Assembly (NCBI GenBank): GCA_040183005.1
Contig: JAMPIW010000007.1
Span: 734,188 to 798,187 of the forward strand
DNA length: 64,000 nt
Source: Gammaproteobacteria bacterium
Lineage (GTDB): Bacteria > Pseudomonadota > Gammaproteobacteria > Ga0077554 > Ga007554
Direction of reading: 5' to 3'
Shown: positions 45,343 to 54,401 of the stretch, one piece after another
Position numbering within the stretch: the first letter of the stretch is position 1
Layout: each line of letters begins with the position of its first letter
The notes under the pieces: generated by a model
Databases searched by the model: none
The model's input: only the letters and a program-made list of their open reading frames with translations
What the model was told of the DNA's origin: nothing
Made by a program: the position numbers and the translations under genes

Positions 45343-46071
45343 ATGCCAAACAATCAGTATGAAACCGCTGCGGTACTCTCGCATCAAAAACTCGCCAACC
45401 ATTACCACATGCTCCGCCTGCACGCACCGGCATGTGCCGCGCTCGCCCGCCCAGGCCATTTCGCCAGCCTGTATTATGATACAACGCACTGCTCGTTATC
45501 GATTATGCGCACGGATCCTAATGCAGGCTGGGTGGATTTTCTCTACCGGGCCGTCGACTCGGATACCCTCCTGCTATCGCAACAAAAGCCTGCAAATCAC
45601 ATCAAGCTGACAGCCCCACTCGGCAATGCCTTCATTACCTGCAAAGATAAGCCACAGGCATTGCTCATAGGCGAAGGAGTGGGTATACCATCCCTGATAT
45701 TCCTGGCCGACGCCTTGCGGTATGAGAGGGCGATCCAGCCATTGTTCTTGATGGGTTTCGATGGCCCGCTTCCATTCGCCCCGCACCCCTCCCGTTTCAT
45801 CGTCCACGGCATACCTCCGGGCGTCATCGCGGCCATGCCGCTCATGGAGGACTGGGCCATCCCCAGTCGTCTTGCCAATACCCAAGGGCTGCCAGGCTGT
45901 TTTGATGGCAATGTTGTCGATCTGGCATGCATCTGGCTGGAATCGCTGACTGCCGGCCAGCGTGATGAGGCTGAGATATTTGCAAGCGGGCCGAGATTAA
46001 TGGTGGAGGCTGCCACAAGATTGGCGCTCGATCATCAAGTAGCCTATCAGGCGTCACTTCACGAACAGTAG
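45343..46071 (+). CDS. PyrK-like FAD/NAD-binding reductase lacking the Fe-S region
   Basis: The 242-residue protein aligns by eye with dihydroorotate dehydrogenase electron-transfer subunits. It has an N-terminal FAD-binding barrel (VLSHQKLANHYHMLRLHAPACAALARPGHFASL, CSLSIMRTD) and a nucleotide-binding half with LIGEGVGIPSLIFLADAL and EIFASGPRLMVEAATRLA. It ends QASLHEQ, just where PyrK continues into its [2Fe-2S] cysteines. PyrD here is class 2, which does not use PyrK, so another role is likely. The flanking genes run the other way. A good -10 (TATAAT, 45301-45306) precedes it. Confidence 0.75.
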   Translation: MPNNQYETAAVLSHQKLANHYHMLRLHAPACAALARPGHFASLYYDTTHCSLSIMRTDPNAGWVDFLYRAVDSDTLLLSQQKPANHIKLTAPLGNAFITCKDKPQALLIGEGVGIPSLIFLADALRYERAIQPLFLMGFDGPLPFAPHPSRFIVHGIPPGVIAAMPLMEDWAIPSRLANTQGLPGCFDGNVVDLACIWLESLTAGQRDEAEIFASGPRLMVEAATRLALDHQVAYQASLHEQ

Positions 46072-46099
46072 TTTTTCTCACCCAAGAAAGCGTGACACT

Positions 46100-47218
46100 T
46101 CATGCCTCCTCATCCTCGGTGCTTTCGAGAGTGAAGTTTCTTGCGGCGGGAGCCTCTCCGACACTAAGCTTGATCATCAATCGCACTTCATTCGCGGAAT
46201 CGGCGTGGCTGATGGCGTCCTCATAAGTAATTTTCCCTTGGATATACAGTTCATACAAGGCTTGATCGAAGGTTCTCATGCCATGCTGACCAGACTTTCT
46301 CATTAAATCTTTCAATAAATGATTTTCCCCGCGAAGAATCAGATCAGCTACCAAGGGCGTGTTGATAAGCACCTCAACTGCCACACGGCGGCCATGTCCA
46401 TCCGGCGTGGGAACCAGGCGTTGCGCCAACACTGCCTTGAGATTCAACGACAGGTCCATGAGTAGTTGGTCACGGCGATCCCTGGGAAAGAAATTGATTA
46501 TGCGATCAAGCACCTGGTTGGCGTTATTTGCATGGAGCGTTGCCAGGCAAAGATGGCCTGTTTCGGCAAATGCAATAGCATGCTCCATCACCTCGCGACT
46601 ACGAATCTCGCCTATCGTTATAACATCAGGGGCCTGACGCAAGGTATTTTTTAATGCCGCCTCGAAAGACTGTGTGTCAATGCCCACCTCACGCTGCGTT
46701 ACGATACAACCGGCATGGGCATGAATGAACTCAATCGGATCTTCGATGGTAACGATATGCCCGTTGGTACATTTGTTGCGGTAGCCTATCATCGCCGCCA
46801 GGGATGTCGACTTTCCCGACCCTGTCGCCCCTGAGACGATAATCAGGCCACGCTTGCTTAATGCCAGATCCTTTAGTAGTGGCGGCAAACTCAGTTGTTC
46901 AAAAGTGGGAATCCTGGTCTCGATTCTACGCACCACCATGCCCACATGGCCTTGCTGCTGGAAAACATTGACGCGGAAGCGCCCGATATCCTGCCGATGG
47001 ATGGCAAAATTGCATTCCTGAGTCGCCTCAAATTCCTGGCGCTGTTTGGGATTCATGATGCCGTGGACTGCATCACGCGCCTCGTCCTGGGTGAATCGGC
47101 CCTGAGCGACGGGCACGACCTTGCCGTTGATCTTGAAGCTGGGAGCAACACCTGCCGTGATAAATAGGTCAGATGCACTCCTACGTACCATTTCGGAGAG
47201 GAAAGAGGTGAGTTCCAT
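46100..47218 (-). CDS. pilU: Type IV pilus retraction ATPase PilU
   Basis: The 372-residue PilT-family ATPase has an N-terminal PAS-like domain and the core: SGATGSGKSTSLAAMI (Walker A), TIEDPIEFIHAH (Asp box), IGEIRSREVMEHAIAFAETGHL (Walker B) and LATLHANNANQ (His box). C-terminal details (RNFTLESTEDEEA) and length favour PilU over PilT (about 345). It assists PilT in retraction. No pilT is adjacent in the window; the gene stands alone. Confidence 0.9.
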   Translation of the reverse strand: MELTSFLSEMVRRSASDLFITAGVAPSFKINGKVVPVAQGRFTQDEARDAVHGIMNPKQRQEFEATQECNFAIHRQDIGRFRVNVFQQQGHVGMVVRRIETRIPTFEQLSLPPLLKDLALSKRGLIIVSGATGSGKSTSLAAMIGYRNKCTNGHIVTIEDPIEFIHAHAGCIVTQREVGIDTQSFEAALKNTLRQAPDVITIGEIRSREVMEHAIAFAETGHLCLATLHANNANQVLDRIINFFPRDRRDQLLMDLSLNLKAVLAQRLVPTPDGHGRRVAVEVLINTPLVADLILRGENHLLKDLMRKSGQHGMRTFDQALYELYIQGKITYEDAISHADSANEVRLMIKLSVGEAPAARNFTLESTEDEEA

Positions 47219-47250
47219 AAACTATTCTTCAATAAAAAAAGGATGTGAAT

Positions 47251-47371
47251 TTAACCCAGATTGTCCATCAGGCGAAATAGAGCGCACACCGCCGTTCGTG
47301 GTGAGCTTGTCGAACCATGAACGGCCCTTCGACAGACTCAGGGCGAACGGTTTTGGGGCTAATGGATAATA
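47251..47371. repeat. 130-bp MITE-like palindromic element, copy 2 (inverted)
   Basis: It is the near-identical reverse complement of 3262-3391. The left arm (TTAACCCAGATTGTCCATC) is intact; the other end (GCTAATGGATAATAT) is degenerate. The inner palindrome from GCCGTTCGTGGTGAGC to GGGCGAACGG is intact. It lies in the gap between hslR and pilU, upstream of the pilU start. Confidence 0.8.
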
Positions 47372-47463
47372 TAGCATGTCCATTCCCGCCCTTCGTTAAA
47401 CGAACATCACTCCACCTGAAATAAGATCTTTAACATTATATGAATATCAGACAGTTAAGAGCG

Positions 47464-47838
47464 CTACCTATTCTTTTGCTTGAACTGAATAATATGACGC
47501 CGATCCCTTTTGCTGGGGCGCCCCTGTTCGTGCGTACCGCCTGCCGCCTCCATCCGTAACTGCTGTGCAAGTTCAGCGCGCACCTGCTTGCTTTGCTCCG
47601 ACTCTTCATACAGCAGCGCCGCCTCCGGGGCGGGACGGCGCTGACTGGCGGTGCCACGCACGCTGATCACATATTCATATTGTTCGCGGTGGATGCGCAC
47701 TTCATCGCCCACATGAACCGGCTTGGCGGGCTTTGCCCGTGCGCCATTAACATGCACTTTGCCGCCTTCCACCGCTTTTGTTGCCAATGCACGGGTTTTA
47801 AAAAAACGCGCAGCCCATAGCCACTTATCCAGACGCAC
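47464..47838 (-). CDS. hslR: Ribosome-associated heat shock protein Hsp15
   Basis: The 124-residue protein begins MRLDKWLWAARFFKTRALATKAVEGGKVHVNG, the S4 RNA-binding domain of Hsp15 (about 1-60), and ends in a basic tail (GRPSKRDRRHIIQFKQKNR). Hsp15 binds free 50S subunits carrying nascent chains and recycles them after heat shock. Length and ends are typical. It sits downstream of htpG in the same direction, a plausible heat-shock pairing, though the 63-bp gap leaves cotranscription unproven. Confidence 0.95.
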   Translation of the reverse strand: MRLDKWLWAARFFKTRALATKAVEGGKVHVNGARAKPAKPVHVGDEVRIHREQYEYVISVRGTASQRRPAPEAALLYEESEQSKQVRAELAQQLRMEAAGGTHEQGRPSKRDRRHIIQFKQKNR

Positions 47839-47901
47839 GTCTTCCTGGGTTTGTGTGTCAAGCTTGTTTATGGCTACTGCTCCTGGTGCCTGTGAAGCGG
47901 A

Positions 47902-49779
47902 TTATTTGGTCAGCGTTACCAGTAATTCATTCAACCGCTGCACAAAAGCCGACGGGTCATCAAGCTGGCCGCCTTCGTTGAGCAAGGCCTGGTCGAACAG
48001 GATATGTGTCCAATCCGTAAAGCGTTGGACATCCGATTCGTTGTTCAATCGCATCACCAGCGGGTGCTGCGGATTGATTTCCAGGCTGGGTGCGACGTCA
48101 GGCACGGCATGCCCGGCCGACTTGAGCAGCTTCTGCATGCTAACCGCCATGTCGTGTTCTTCCACTACCAGGCACGAGGGTGAACGGGTCAACCGGTGAC
48201 TGACCCTCACGACCTTGACCTTATCCCCTAATGCTTCCTTCATCTTTACGGTGAGGTCTTTTAGTTCGTCGGCGGCCTTTTCCAGCTCCTGTTTTTCTTC
48301 CTGATCTTCGAGAGCATCAAGGCCCAGATCACCCTTGGCAATGGATTGCAGGGATTTGCCCTCGAATTCGGTGAAATGTCCCATCAGCCATTCATCGACG
48401 CGATCCGAAAGCAGTAGCACCTCAATGCCTTTCTTGAGAAAAATCTCCAGATGCGGGCTGTGTTTGGCGGCGACGAAGCTATCGGCAGTGATGTAATAGA
48501 TCTTGCCCTGCCCTTCCTTCATGCGTGCAATGTAATCTTCCAGCGCGACATCCTGGGCATCCGTGTCGTTATGCGTGGAAGCAAAGCGCAGAAGTTTGGC
48601 AATGCGCTCACGATTGGCATAATCTTCCGCCGGGCCTTCCTTGAGTACGCGGCCAAACTCTTTCCAGAATGTGGCGTATTTTTCCTTGTCGTTTTTCGCA
48701 AGGTCTTCCAGCAGGCCGAGCACCTTTTTTACCGAGGCGGCGCGGATGGTGTCGATCTGTTTGTTGCGTTGCAAAATTTCACGAGAGACATTGAGCGGCA
48801 GATCGTCGGAATCCGCCACGCCACGCACAAAACGCAGATAATTGGGCATCAACTGCTCGGCGTCATCCATAATGAAAACGCGGCGCACATACAGCTTGAT
48901 ACCGTGTCGGCCGTCACGATCCCACAGGTCGAACGGGGCGCGCTTGGGCACATAAAACAGCGTGGTATAGGACTGGTTACCCTCGACGCGGCTATGCACA
49001 TGCGCGAGCGGTTCTTCGAAATCATGCGACACATGTTTGTAAAATGCCGTGTATTCCTCGTCGCTGATCTCTTTTTTTGGACGTGCCCACAGGGCCGAGG
49101 CCCGATTGACGGTCTCGCTCTCATCTTTGTCCTGCGCTTTCATCATGATGGGCAGGGAGATGTGATCAGAATATTTATGGATGATGTGGCGCAACCGGTA
49201 GCCATCCAGAAATTCGTCTTCGTCGCTACGCAAGTGGAGCACGACTTCCGTGCCGCGCGAGGGTTTGTCGACGGTTTCCAGCGTGTATGTCCCCTCTCCG
49301 CCAGACTCCCAGCGCACGCCATGCTCCGCGCCCAGCCCCGCGCGCCGCGTGGTGAGGGTTACCTTGTCTGCGACGATGAAAGCGGAATAGAAGCCGACGC
49401 CGAACTGCCCAATCATCCGCGCATCTTTAGCCTGGTCGCCAGTGAGTGACTCAAAAAACTGCCGTGTGCCGGATTTGGCGATGGTGCCGATATTCTCCAT
49501 CACTTCAGTGCGGTTCATGCCAATGCCGTTATCCGTCACGGTGACGGTGCGGTTTTCCTTGTCAAAGGACACGCTAATCTTGAGATCACTATCCCCCTCG
49601 TAGAGTGCGTTATCCGTCAACGTCTCGAAACGCAACTTATCCGCCGCATCGGAGGCATTGGAAATCAGCTCACGCAGGAAGATTTCCTTGTTGCTGTACA
49701 ATGAATGGATCATCAGCTTCAACAACTGCTGAATCTCGGCCTGAAAACCCAGGGTTTCCTTGTGCGTCTCTGTGGTCAT
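47902..49779 (-). CDS. htpG: Chaperone HtpG (Hsp90)
   Basis: The 625-residue protein starts [41 protein letters not shown]. The GHKL ATPase motifs are [36 protein letters not shown] and [16 protein letters not shown]. The middle domain includes [26 protein letters not shown] with the catalytic Arg, and the C-terminal dimerisation domain is intact. Length equals E. coli HtpG (624). It assists folding of stress-sensitive clients. Confidence 0.97.
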   Translation of the reverse strand: MTTETHKETLGFQAEIQQLLKLMIHSLYSNKEIFLRELISNASDAADKLRFETLTDNALYEGDSDLKISVSFDKENRTVTVTDNGIGMNRTEVMENIGTIAKSGTRQFFESLTGDQAKDARMIGQFGVGFYSAFIVADKVTLTTRRAGLGAEHGVRWESGGEGTYTLETVDKPSRGTEVVLHLRSDEDEFLDGYRLRHIIHKYSDHISLPIMMKAQDKDESETVNRASALWARPKKEISDEEYTAFYKHVSHDFEEPLAHVHSRVEGNQSYTTLFYVPKRAPFDLWDRDGRHGIKLYVRRVFIMDDAEQLMPNYLRFVRGVADSDDLPLNVSREILQRNKQIDTIRAASVKKVLGLLEDLAKNDKEKYATFWKEFGRVLKEGPAEDYANRERIAKLLRFASTHNDTDAQDVALEDYIARMKEGQGKIYYITADSFVAAKHSPHLEIFLKKGIEVLLLSDRVDEWLMGHFTEFEGKSLQSIAKGDLGLDALEDQEEKQELEKAADELKDLTVKMKEALGDKVKVVRVSHRLTRSPSCLVVEEHDMAVSMQKLLKSAGHAVPDVAPSLEINPQHPLVMRLNNESDVQRFTDWTHILFDQALLNEGGQLDDPSAFVQRLNELLVTLTK

Positions 49780-49904
49780 GAGGTGAATCAGCTCCTTGGT
49801 TGATGTTTGTTCACAGGAAAAAATCCCACTCTATTTGTCTCCCAATAATACAGGTAAGGAGATGTCGAGAGAGAAATTATACCTTGCGGCCATCCGTCCG
49901 GAAA

Positions 49905-50564
49905 TTAATCCCCCTCGACTACAAAGGGAGGATGTTTAACCGATTCCCTGAGAGTAGCAACAACCTCGTCATCTTCAATCTGCGGAAATACGTCGTAAAA
50001 TTGCCCTACCGCCTGGAAATAAACCGGTGTTTCCAGACATATCACTTCGTCGGCATAGGTCTTCACTTTCTCTACCGTATCCGGTGGCGCAACGGGTACG
50101 GCGCAGATCAGTTTTGCGGGATGTTTGGCGCGCAACGCATGCAACGCGGAAATCATGGTGGCGCCGGTGGCAAGCCCGTCATCCACTACGATGACGATAC
50201 GACCCGCCGGATCAATCGGTGGGCGAACCGGTGTGTATTGGGCGCGCCTGCTGCGCATGGTTTCCAGTTGCGCCTTTTTTTCGCGCTCTATGTAGTCCTT
50301 GGTTGCACCCGCCTCTTCGGCATAATCCGCGATATAGGCCCACCCGCTTTCGTCTATCGAACCGATGGCGAATTCAGGATTGTAAGGCGCGCCTAACTTC
50401 CTCACCAGCACCACGTCAATTTCGCCGCCCAGTTCATCAGCAATGATTTTTGACATGGGCACCGCGCCGCGGGGGATGGCGAGAATCAGCGGGTTTTTGC
50501 CCTGGTAGCCTGCAAGTCTCTTTGCAAGCCGGGCAGCTGCCTCAGCTCGGTTTGAGAAGCTCAT
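49905..50564 (-). CDS. Phosphoribosyltransferase family protein
   Basis: The 219-residue protein begins MSFSNRAEAAARLAKRLAGYQGKNPLILAIPRGAVPMSKIIADELGGEIDVVLVRKLGAP and has the PRPP-binding loop VIVVDDGLATGATMISALHALR (about 125-146). It belongs to the COG1926-type predicted phosphoribosyltransferases. The substrate is unknown; close relatives are often near stress-response or dienelactone hydrolase genes. It is a single gene here, with htpG downstream on the same strand. Confidence 0.88.
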   Translation of the reverse strand: MSFSNRAEAAARLAKRLAGYQGKNPLILAIPRGAVPMSKIIADELGGEIDVVLVRKLGAPYNPEFAIGSIDESGWAYIADYAEEAGATKDYIEREKKAQLETMRSRRAQYTPVRPPIDPAGRIVIVVDDGLATGATMISALHALRAKHPAKLICAVPVAPPDTVEKVKTYADEVICLETPVYFQAVGQFYDVFPQIEDDEVVATLRESVKHPPFVVEGD

Positions 50565-50624
50565 GACGCCCTCCTTGAATTCTAATTAGACCACCATCCG
50601 ACCGTACTTTTCTCATCGGGATCA

Positions 50625-50990
50625 TCACTCAGGGTCATGGCAAACCGCTTCAATATTATGGCCATCAGGATCCAGCACAAAAGCGCCGAAATAATGTGGA
50701 TGGTACATGGCTCTGATGCCTGGCGGGCCGTTATCCTTGCCCCCTGCGTTGATCGCCGCTTCATAAAACGCCGATACCGTGGCCCTATTTTTGCCTCTGA
50801 ATGCGATATGAATCTGCGGAGTGGTTACCGTGCCCCCATGAATCCAAAAATCAGGTTTGCCATCAGCGCCAAAACCGGCATAACCATACACTTCCATCAT
50901 CAGCCCATACCCCAGCGGCGCCAGAGCCGCCTTGTAGAATTCTTTGCTCTTTCCGTAATCACTTACATCAATCCCTATATGATCGAGCAT
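50625..50990 (-). CDS. VOC family protein (glyoxalase superfamily)
   Basis: The 121-residue protein starts MLDHIGIDVSDYGKSKEFYKAALAPLGYGLM and ends AFVLDPDGHNIEAVCHDPE. Both halves are typical of the VOC fold, with candidate metal ligands at H4, H64 (TPQIHIAFRG) and E115 (HNIEAV). The substrate is unknown. No neighbour suggests one; the gene stands alone upstream of the phosphoribosyltransferase. Confidence 0.9.
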   Translation of the reverse strand: MLDHIGIDVSDYGKSKEFYKAALAPLGYGLMMEVYGYAGFGADGKPDFWIHGGTVTTPQIHIAFRGKNRATVSAFYEAAINAGGKDNGPPGIRAMYHPHYFGAFVLDPDGHNIEAVCHDPE

Positions 50991-51254
50991 GACGTTTTTC
51001 CTTATAGCAAGAACAGACCATTTTCCGTAATAACCTACCCTGCTTTGTAAATTCGGGGGATTCCGATATTTCCGTACATATTATCAGCAAGTCAAGCCGA
51101 AAGCTGTGCCGCTATTTGGCTATAACGGAGTCAGTCGTAAAATAGCTGAAATCGACCCACAGCCCCCCACGAGCCATTATTTGATTTTCAATGCATGCTA
51201 AATGCGTTTACCATGGCCTCGAAAACATAAAATGATTAAGCACCCGGCAAGACC

Positions 51255-51788
51255 ATGTTAGTATCCACGGCTGTGATCCTTAATACTACCCGAGAAGACC
51301 ACCGCATCGCCTGGCTCACTGCGCTGGCGATCACAATTCACATTGCGGAAAGCGCCCTCCCCAGCCCGATGCCTGGCGTTAAGCCGGGGCTTGCCAATGT
51401 GATTACTCTTCTGGCGCTGCTCCAGTTCGGATGGTCTACTGCTGCATGGATAACTGGTCTGCGGGTGCTGGTGGGCAGCCTGCTGATGGGCACGTTTCTC
51501 TCGCCCACCTTCATGCTTAGCCTGAGCGGCGCGCTGGCCAGTATCGTTACGCTCGGGCTGGCCAGCCAGCTATCAAAGTGGCTGCCGGGACGTGGCTTTG
51601 GGCCGATCGGTTACAGTGTGCTCGCTGCCATGGCGCATATAGCGGGCCAATTCTACGCTGCTTACATGTTATTCATTCCGCATCCGGGGCTGCTTCATCT
51701 CCTGCCGGTGCTGATGACCGCATCGGTGATCTTTGGCATAGTGAGCGGTATGATAGTCCATATGACGTTGAGCCGGATCCGCAATTAA
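51255..51788 (+). CDS. Gx transporter family membrane protein (HepS component I-like)
   Basis: The 177-residue membrane protein contains IAWLTALAITIHIAESALPSPMPGVKPGLANVITL and several hydrophobic helices (about five) with LRVLVGSLLMGTFLSPTFMLSLSGAL. This matches the family called Gx transporter or heptaprenyl diphosphate synthase component I; it resembles ECF-type substrate-binding components. The substrate is unknown. It starts a rightward unit that may continue into tonB 4 bp downstream. Confidence 0.85.
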   Translation: MLVSTAVILNTTREDHRIAWLTALAITIHIAESALPSPMPGVKPGLANVITLLALLQFGWSTAAWITGLRVLVGSLLMGTFLSPTFMLSLSGALASIVTLGLASQLSKWLPGRGFGPIGYSVLAAMAHIAGQFYAAYMLFIPHPGLLHLLPVLMTASVIFGIVSGMIVHMTLSRIRN

Positions 51789-51792
51789 CCTT

Positions 51793-52677
51793 ATGGCTGC
51801 TGTACACCCGAATTCGCCAATCACATCGACCGACCGTCTCGGTCTGACGCTTTTTTTTGCCATCGTCATACACGCCCTAATTATTCTTGGCATCTCTTTC
51901 AGCCAGGAAATGGCCAAAAATAAACCCGTGAGCACACCCACGCTGGAAATCATCCTGGCGCACACGCCCACCAAAACAAAGGTAGAAAACCCTGATTTCC
52001 TGGCGCAGGCGCACCAGGAAGGCGGTGGCACGAGCGAGACCAAGCACCGCCCGACTGCCCCTCCTCCCTCGCCGCCATCAGCACCTGTCACAGGCAATGC
52101 GCCGGTGAGCCAGGCACCTGCGACCATACTGACCACCATCGCGCCTCAAGCCCCTCAAATAACCACGCTACGCAACCCTGCGCAGCAAAACGTACCCACT
52201 GATGAGCCATCACCCGCCCCTCATGCAACCTCCAGCGCTGCGGAGCTGGTGATGCGCAGCAGGGAAATCGCCCGGCTGGAGGCCGAGCTCAGCGAGTCCG
52301 TCCAGTCCTATGCGCGCCGCCCCAAGCATCGTTTCATCTCGGCCAAGACGGCGCAATACCGCGATGCCGCTTATCTGGCGGCGTGGCAAGCAAAGATCGA
52401 GTCCATTGGCACTCTCAACTACCCTGAGGAAGCCCGGCGCCGCAACATATCCGGCGAACTGCTGCTCGATGTCGCCTTGAACCAGGATGGTACGCTCAAC
52501 GCCATTACGCTACGCCGCTCCTCCGGCCACAAGGCGTTGGACGACGCCGCCAAACGTATTGTCCAGCTTGCCTCGCCCTTCGGACCCTTCCCGGAAGGAA
52601 TGCGCAATGATACCGACATCCTGCATATCACACGTACCTGGCAATTCCAGGACAACCGGCTGGAAACGGGGCAGTAA
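51793..52677 (+). CDS. tonB: TonB-like energy transducer
   Basis: The 294-residue protein has one N-terminal membrane segment (about 17-36), a Pro/Thr/Ala-rich periplasmic spacer (about 80-150), a short charged helix (about 152-170), and a C-terminal TonB domain (LNYPEEARRRNISGELLLDVALNQDG then ALDDAAKRIVQLASPFGPFP). It would transmit proton-motive force to outer-membrane receptors. No exbB/exbD are adjacent. The position upstream of yqgE-ruvX-pyr is common in gammaproteobacteria. Confidence 0.93.
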   Translation: MAAVHPNSPITSTDRLGLTLFFAIVIHALIILGISFSQEMAKNKPVSTPTLEIILAHTPTKTKVENPDFLAQAHQEGGGTSETKHRPTAPPPSPPSAPVTGNAPVSQAPATILTTIAPQAPQITTLRNPAQQNVPTDEPSPAPHATSSAAELVMRSREIARLEAELSESVQSYARRPKHRFISAKTAQYRDAAYLAAWQAKIESIGTLNYPEEARRRNISGELLLDVALNQDGTLNAITLRRSSGHKALDDAAKRIVQLASPFGPFPEGMRNDTDILHITRTWQFQDNRLETGQ

Positions 52678-52741
52678 CCATTAGGTAATTTCCTACGCAT
52701 TCACCTTGTCACCTGCCACCTTTGTAGCCGATACTAGCCAC

Positions 52742-53302
52742 ATGACCGAATCCATCTCACTGACCAACCAGTTCCTGATCGCCATGCCTGCGTTGGCGGA
52801 CCCGAATTTTTTTCACAGCGTCACCTATATATGTGAGCACACCCCTGAAGGGGCGCTGGGCATTGTCATCAATCACCCGTTGGATATCAGGCTCAGTGAC
52901 GTGTTTCAGCATATGGGTATCGAAGCCGCCACACCTGCCATCGCCAGTCTGCCGGTGTTCATGGGCGGGCCGATGCAACGTGAACGGGGCTTTGTTATTC
53001 ACCGGCCCACTGGCGCGTGGGACAGCGCATTGAAAGTGTCGGACATTGGCGTTGCCAGTTCGCGCGACATCCTGGAGGCGATTGCGCGGGGAGAAGGGCC
53101 GGAACAATCGCTTATTGCGCTAGGCTATGCCGGATGGGGGCCGGGGCAACTGGAGCAGGAGCTGGCGGATAACGCCTGGCTGAACGGTCCCGCTGATCAC
53201 ACTATTCTGTTCAATATTCCCAGTGAACAACGCTGGCAGGCTGCTGCGGCGCTGTCGGGGATAGATCTGAACCGGCTCTCCGGCGATGTTGGACATGCAT
53301 GA
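52742..53302 (+). CDS. YqgE/AlgH family protein
   Basis: The 186-residue protein starts MTESISLTNQFLIAMPALADPNFFHSVTYICEHTPEGALGIVINHP, the family signature. It also has VFMGGPMQRERGFVIH and ALGYAGWGPGQLEQELADNAWL. Its function is not firmly known; the family includes AlgH, once linked to alginate control. I chose the ATG at 52742, where similarity starts, over an upstream in-frame start at 52706. It is followed by ruvX as in many gammaproteobacteria. Confidence 0.94.
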   Translation: MTESISLTNQFLIAMPALADPNFFHSVTYICEHTPEGALGIVINHPLDIRLSDVFQHMGIEAATPAIASLPVFMGGPMQRERGFVIHRPTGAWDSALKVSDIGVASSRDILEAIARGEGPEQSLIALGYAGWGPGQLEQELADNAWLNGPADHTILFNIPSEQRWQAAAALSGIDLNRLSGDVGHA

Positions 53303-53374
53303 GCAGCAGGCCTCTCAACGTGCAAAATCAAAAAGTTGCATGTTTGACTTTCGTGCGGGACATCCATGCATCAC

Positions 53375-53401
53375 GAGGCCTCTGAGTTTCTCAGAGGCCT
53401 C
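53375..53401 (+). terminator. Strong hairpin between yqgE and ruvX
   Basis: GAGGCCTCTGAG-TTT-CTCAGAGGCCTC is a perfect 12-bp stem with a 3-nt loop, ending 17 bp before the ruvX ATG. No run of T follows, so it is not a classic intrinsic terminator. It may attenuate or stabilise the pyr message, or affect ruvX translation. Confidence 0.55.
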
Positions 53402-53418
53402 TGCACGTATACCCTGAA

Positions 53419-53883
53419 ATGCCGTCCAGACAGCCCCGGGCATTTCTTGGCTTTGACTTCGGTATGAAACGCATCGGTGTGGCAACCGGGCAGGATCTTA
53501 CCCTGACAACCACCTCACTGGAGATCTTGCCTGCCACCGATGGCAAGCCGGACTGGGACGTTATCTCGCGCCTGATCGACACATGGCGCCCGGATGCGTT
53601 GATTGTCGGCATCCCATTGAGCATGGATGGCAACGAAAACGATATGACGCACGCCGCGCGCCGCTTTGGCAATCGGTTGCGGGAACGTTATCGCTTGCCC
53701 GTACACCTGATCGACGAGCGCTTATCTTCAAGGGAGGCTGAACAGCTCTTGGCTACGCCGGGCAAACGGCGCTCAAAAACCGGCAAACAAAGAGTGGATG
53801 CGGTGGCCGCACAGGTCATCCTGCAAACATGGATGGCCGAACAGCAAGCAAAAACATCAGCAACAAAAGGCACAGAGCAATGA
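53419..53883 (+). CDS. ruvX: Holliday junction resolvase-like protein RuvX (YqgF)
   Basis: The 154-residue RNase H-fold protein starts MPSRQPRAFLGFDFGMKRIGVATGQ, with the catalytic Asp in GFDFGMKRIG. Then come DALIVGIPLSMDGNENDMT and VHLIDERLSSREAEQLL (catalytic Glu), and VDAVAAQVILQTWM. The family processes the 5' end of pre-16S rRNA and has a proposed role in recombination. The stop overlaps the pyrR start (ATGA). Confidence 0.95.
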   Translation: MPSRQPRAFLGFDFGMKRIGVATGQDLTLTTTSLEILPATDGKPDWDVISRLIDTWRPDALIVGIPLSMDGNENDMTHAARRFGNRLRERYRLPVHLIDERLSSREAEQLLATPGKRRSKTGKQRVDAVAAQVILQTWMAEQQAKTSATKGTEQ

Positions 53884-54386
53884 CCCAGCTACCCGATATC
53901 GATCAACTGATCGCCAAAATGGCGCAGGACTTAAAATCGCGCATGGATACCCTGCATGTACACGATCCCGCCATGGTCGGCATCCATACGGGCGGGGTAT
54001 GGGTCGCGCAACGGCTGCACAGCCTGCTGGGCTTGAGCCAACCTCTCGGCAGCCTGGATATCTCATTCTATCGCGATGATTTCATGCGCATCGGCATCAA
54101 CCCCCAGGTTAAGCCTTCGCATCTGCCTTTTAACGTGGATGACCGCCATATCATCCTGGTCGATGACGTGCTGAATACCGGGCGCACTATCCGCGCCGCG
54201 TTCAATGAAATCTTCGACTATGGCCGCCCCACAGCCATCACCCTGGCGGTATTGATCGAACGCGGTGGACGTGAACTACCGATCCAGGCTGATGTGGTAG
54301 GCCAGCATATGGAGCTGGAGGCAAACACCCATATCAAGCTCACGGGGCCTGAGCCACTGGCATTGCGCCTGCAAACCATCCGCTAA
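53880..54386 (+). CDS. pyrR: Bifunctional pyr operon regulator/uracil phosphoribosyltransferase PyrR
   Basis: The 168-residue protein starts MTQLPDIDQLIAKMAQDL and carries VGIHTGGVWVAQRL, DISFYRDDFM and the PRPP loop HIILVDDVLNTGRTIRAAFNEIFDYGRP. In Gram-positives PyrR binds pyr mRNA; in Pseudomonas-like operons its exact role is less clear. It is ATGA-coupled to ruvX. A cupin gene lies between it and pyrB, an unusual insertion. Confidence 0.94.
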   Translation: MTQLPDIDQLIAKMAQDLKSRMDTLHVHDPAMVGIHTGGVWVAQRLHSLLGLSQPLGSLDISFYRDDFMRIGINPQVKPSHLPFNVDDRHIILVDDVLNTGRTIRAAFNEIFDYGRPTAITLAVLIERGGRELPIQADVVGQHMELEANTHIKLTGPEPLALRLQTIR

Positions 54387-54401
54387 GTTAAGGTAATCCC
54401 C

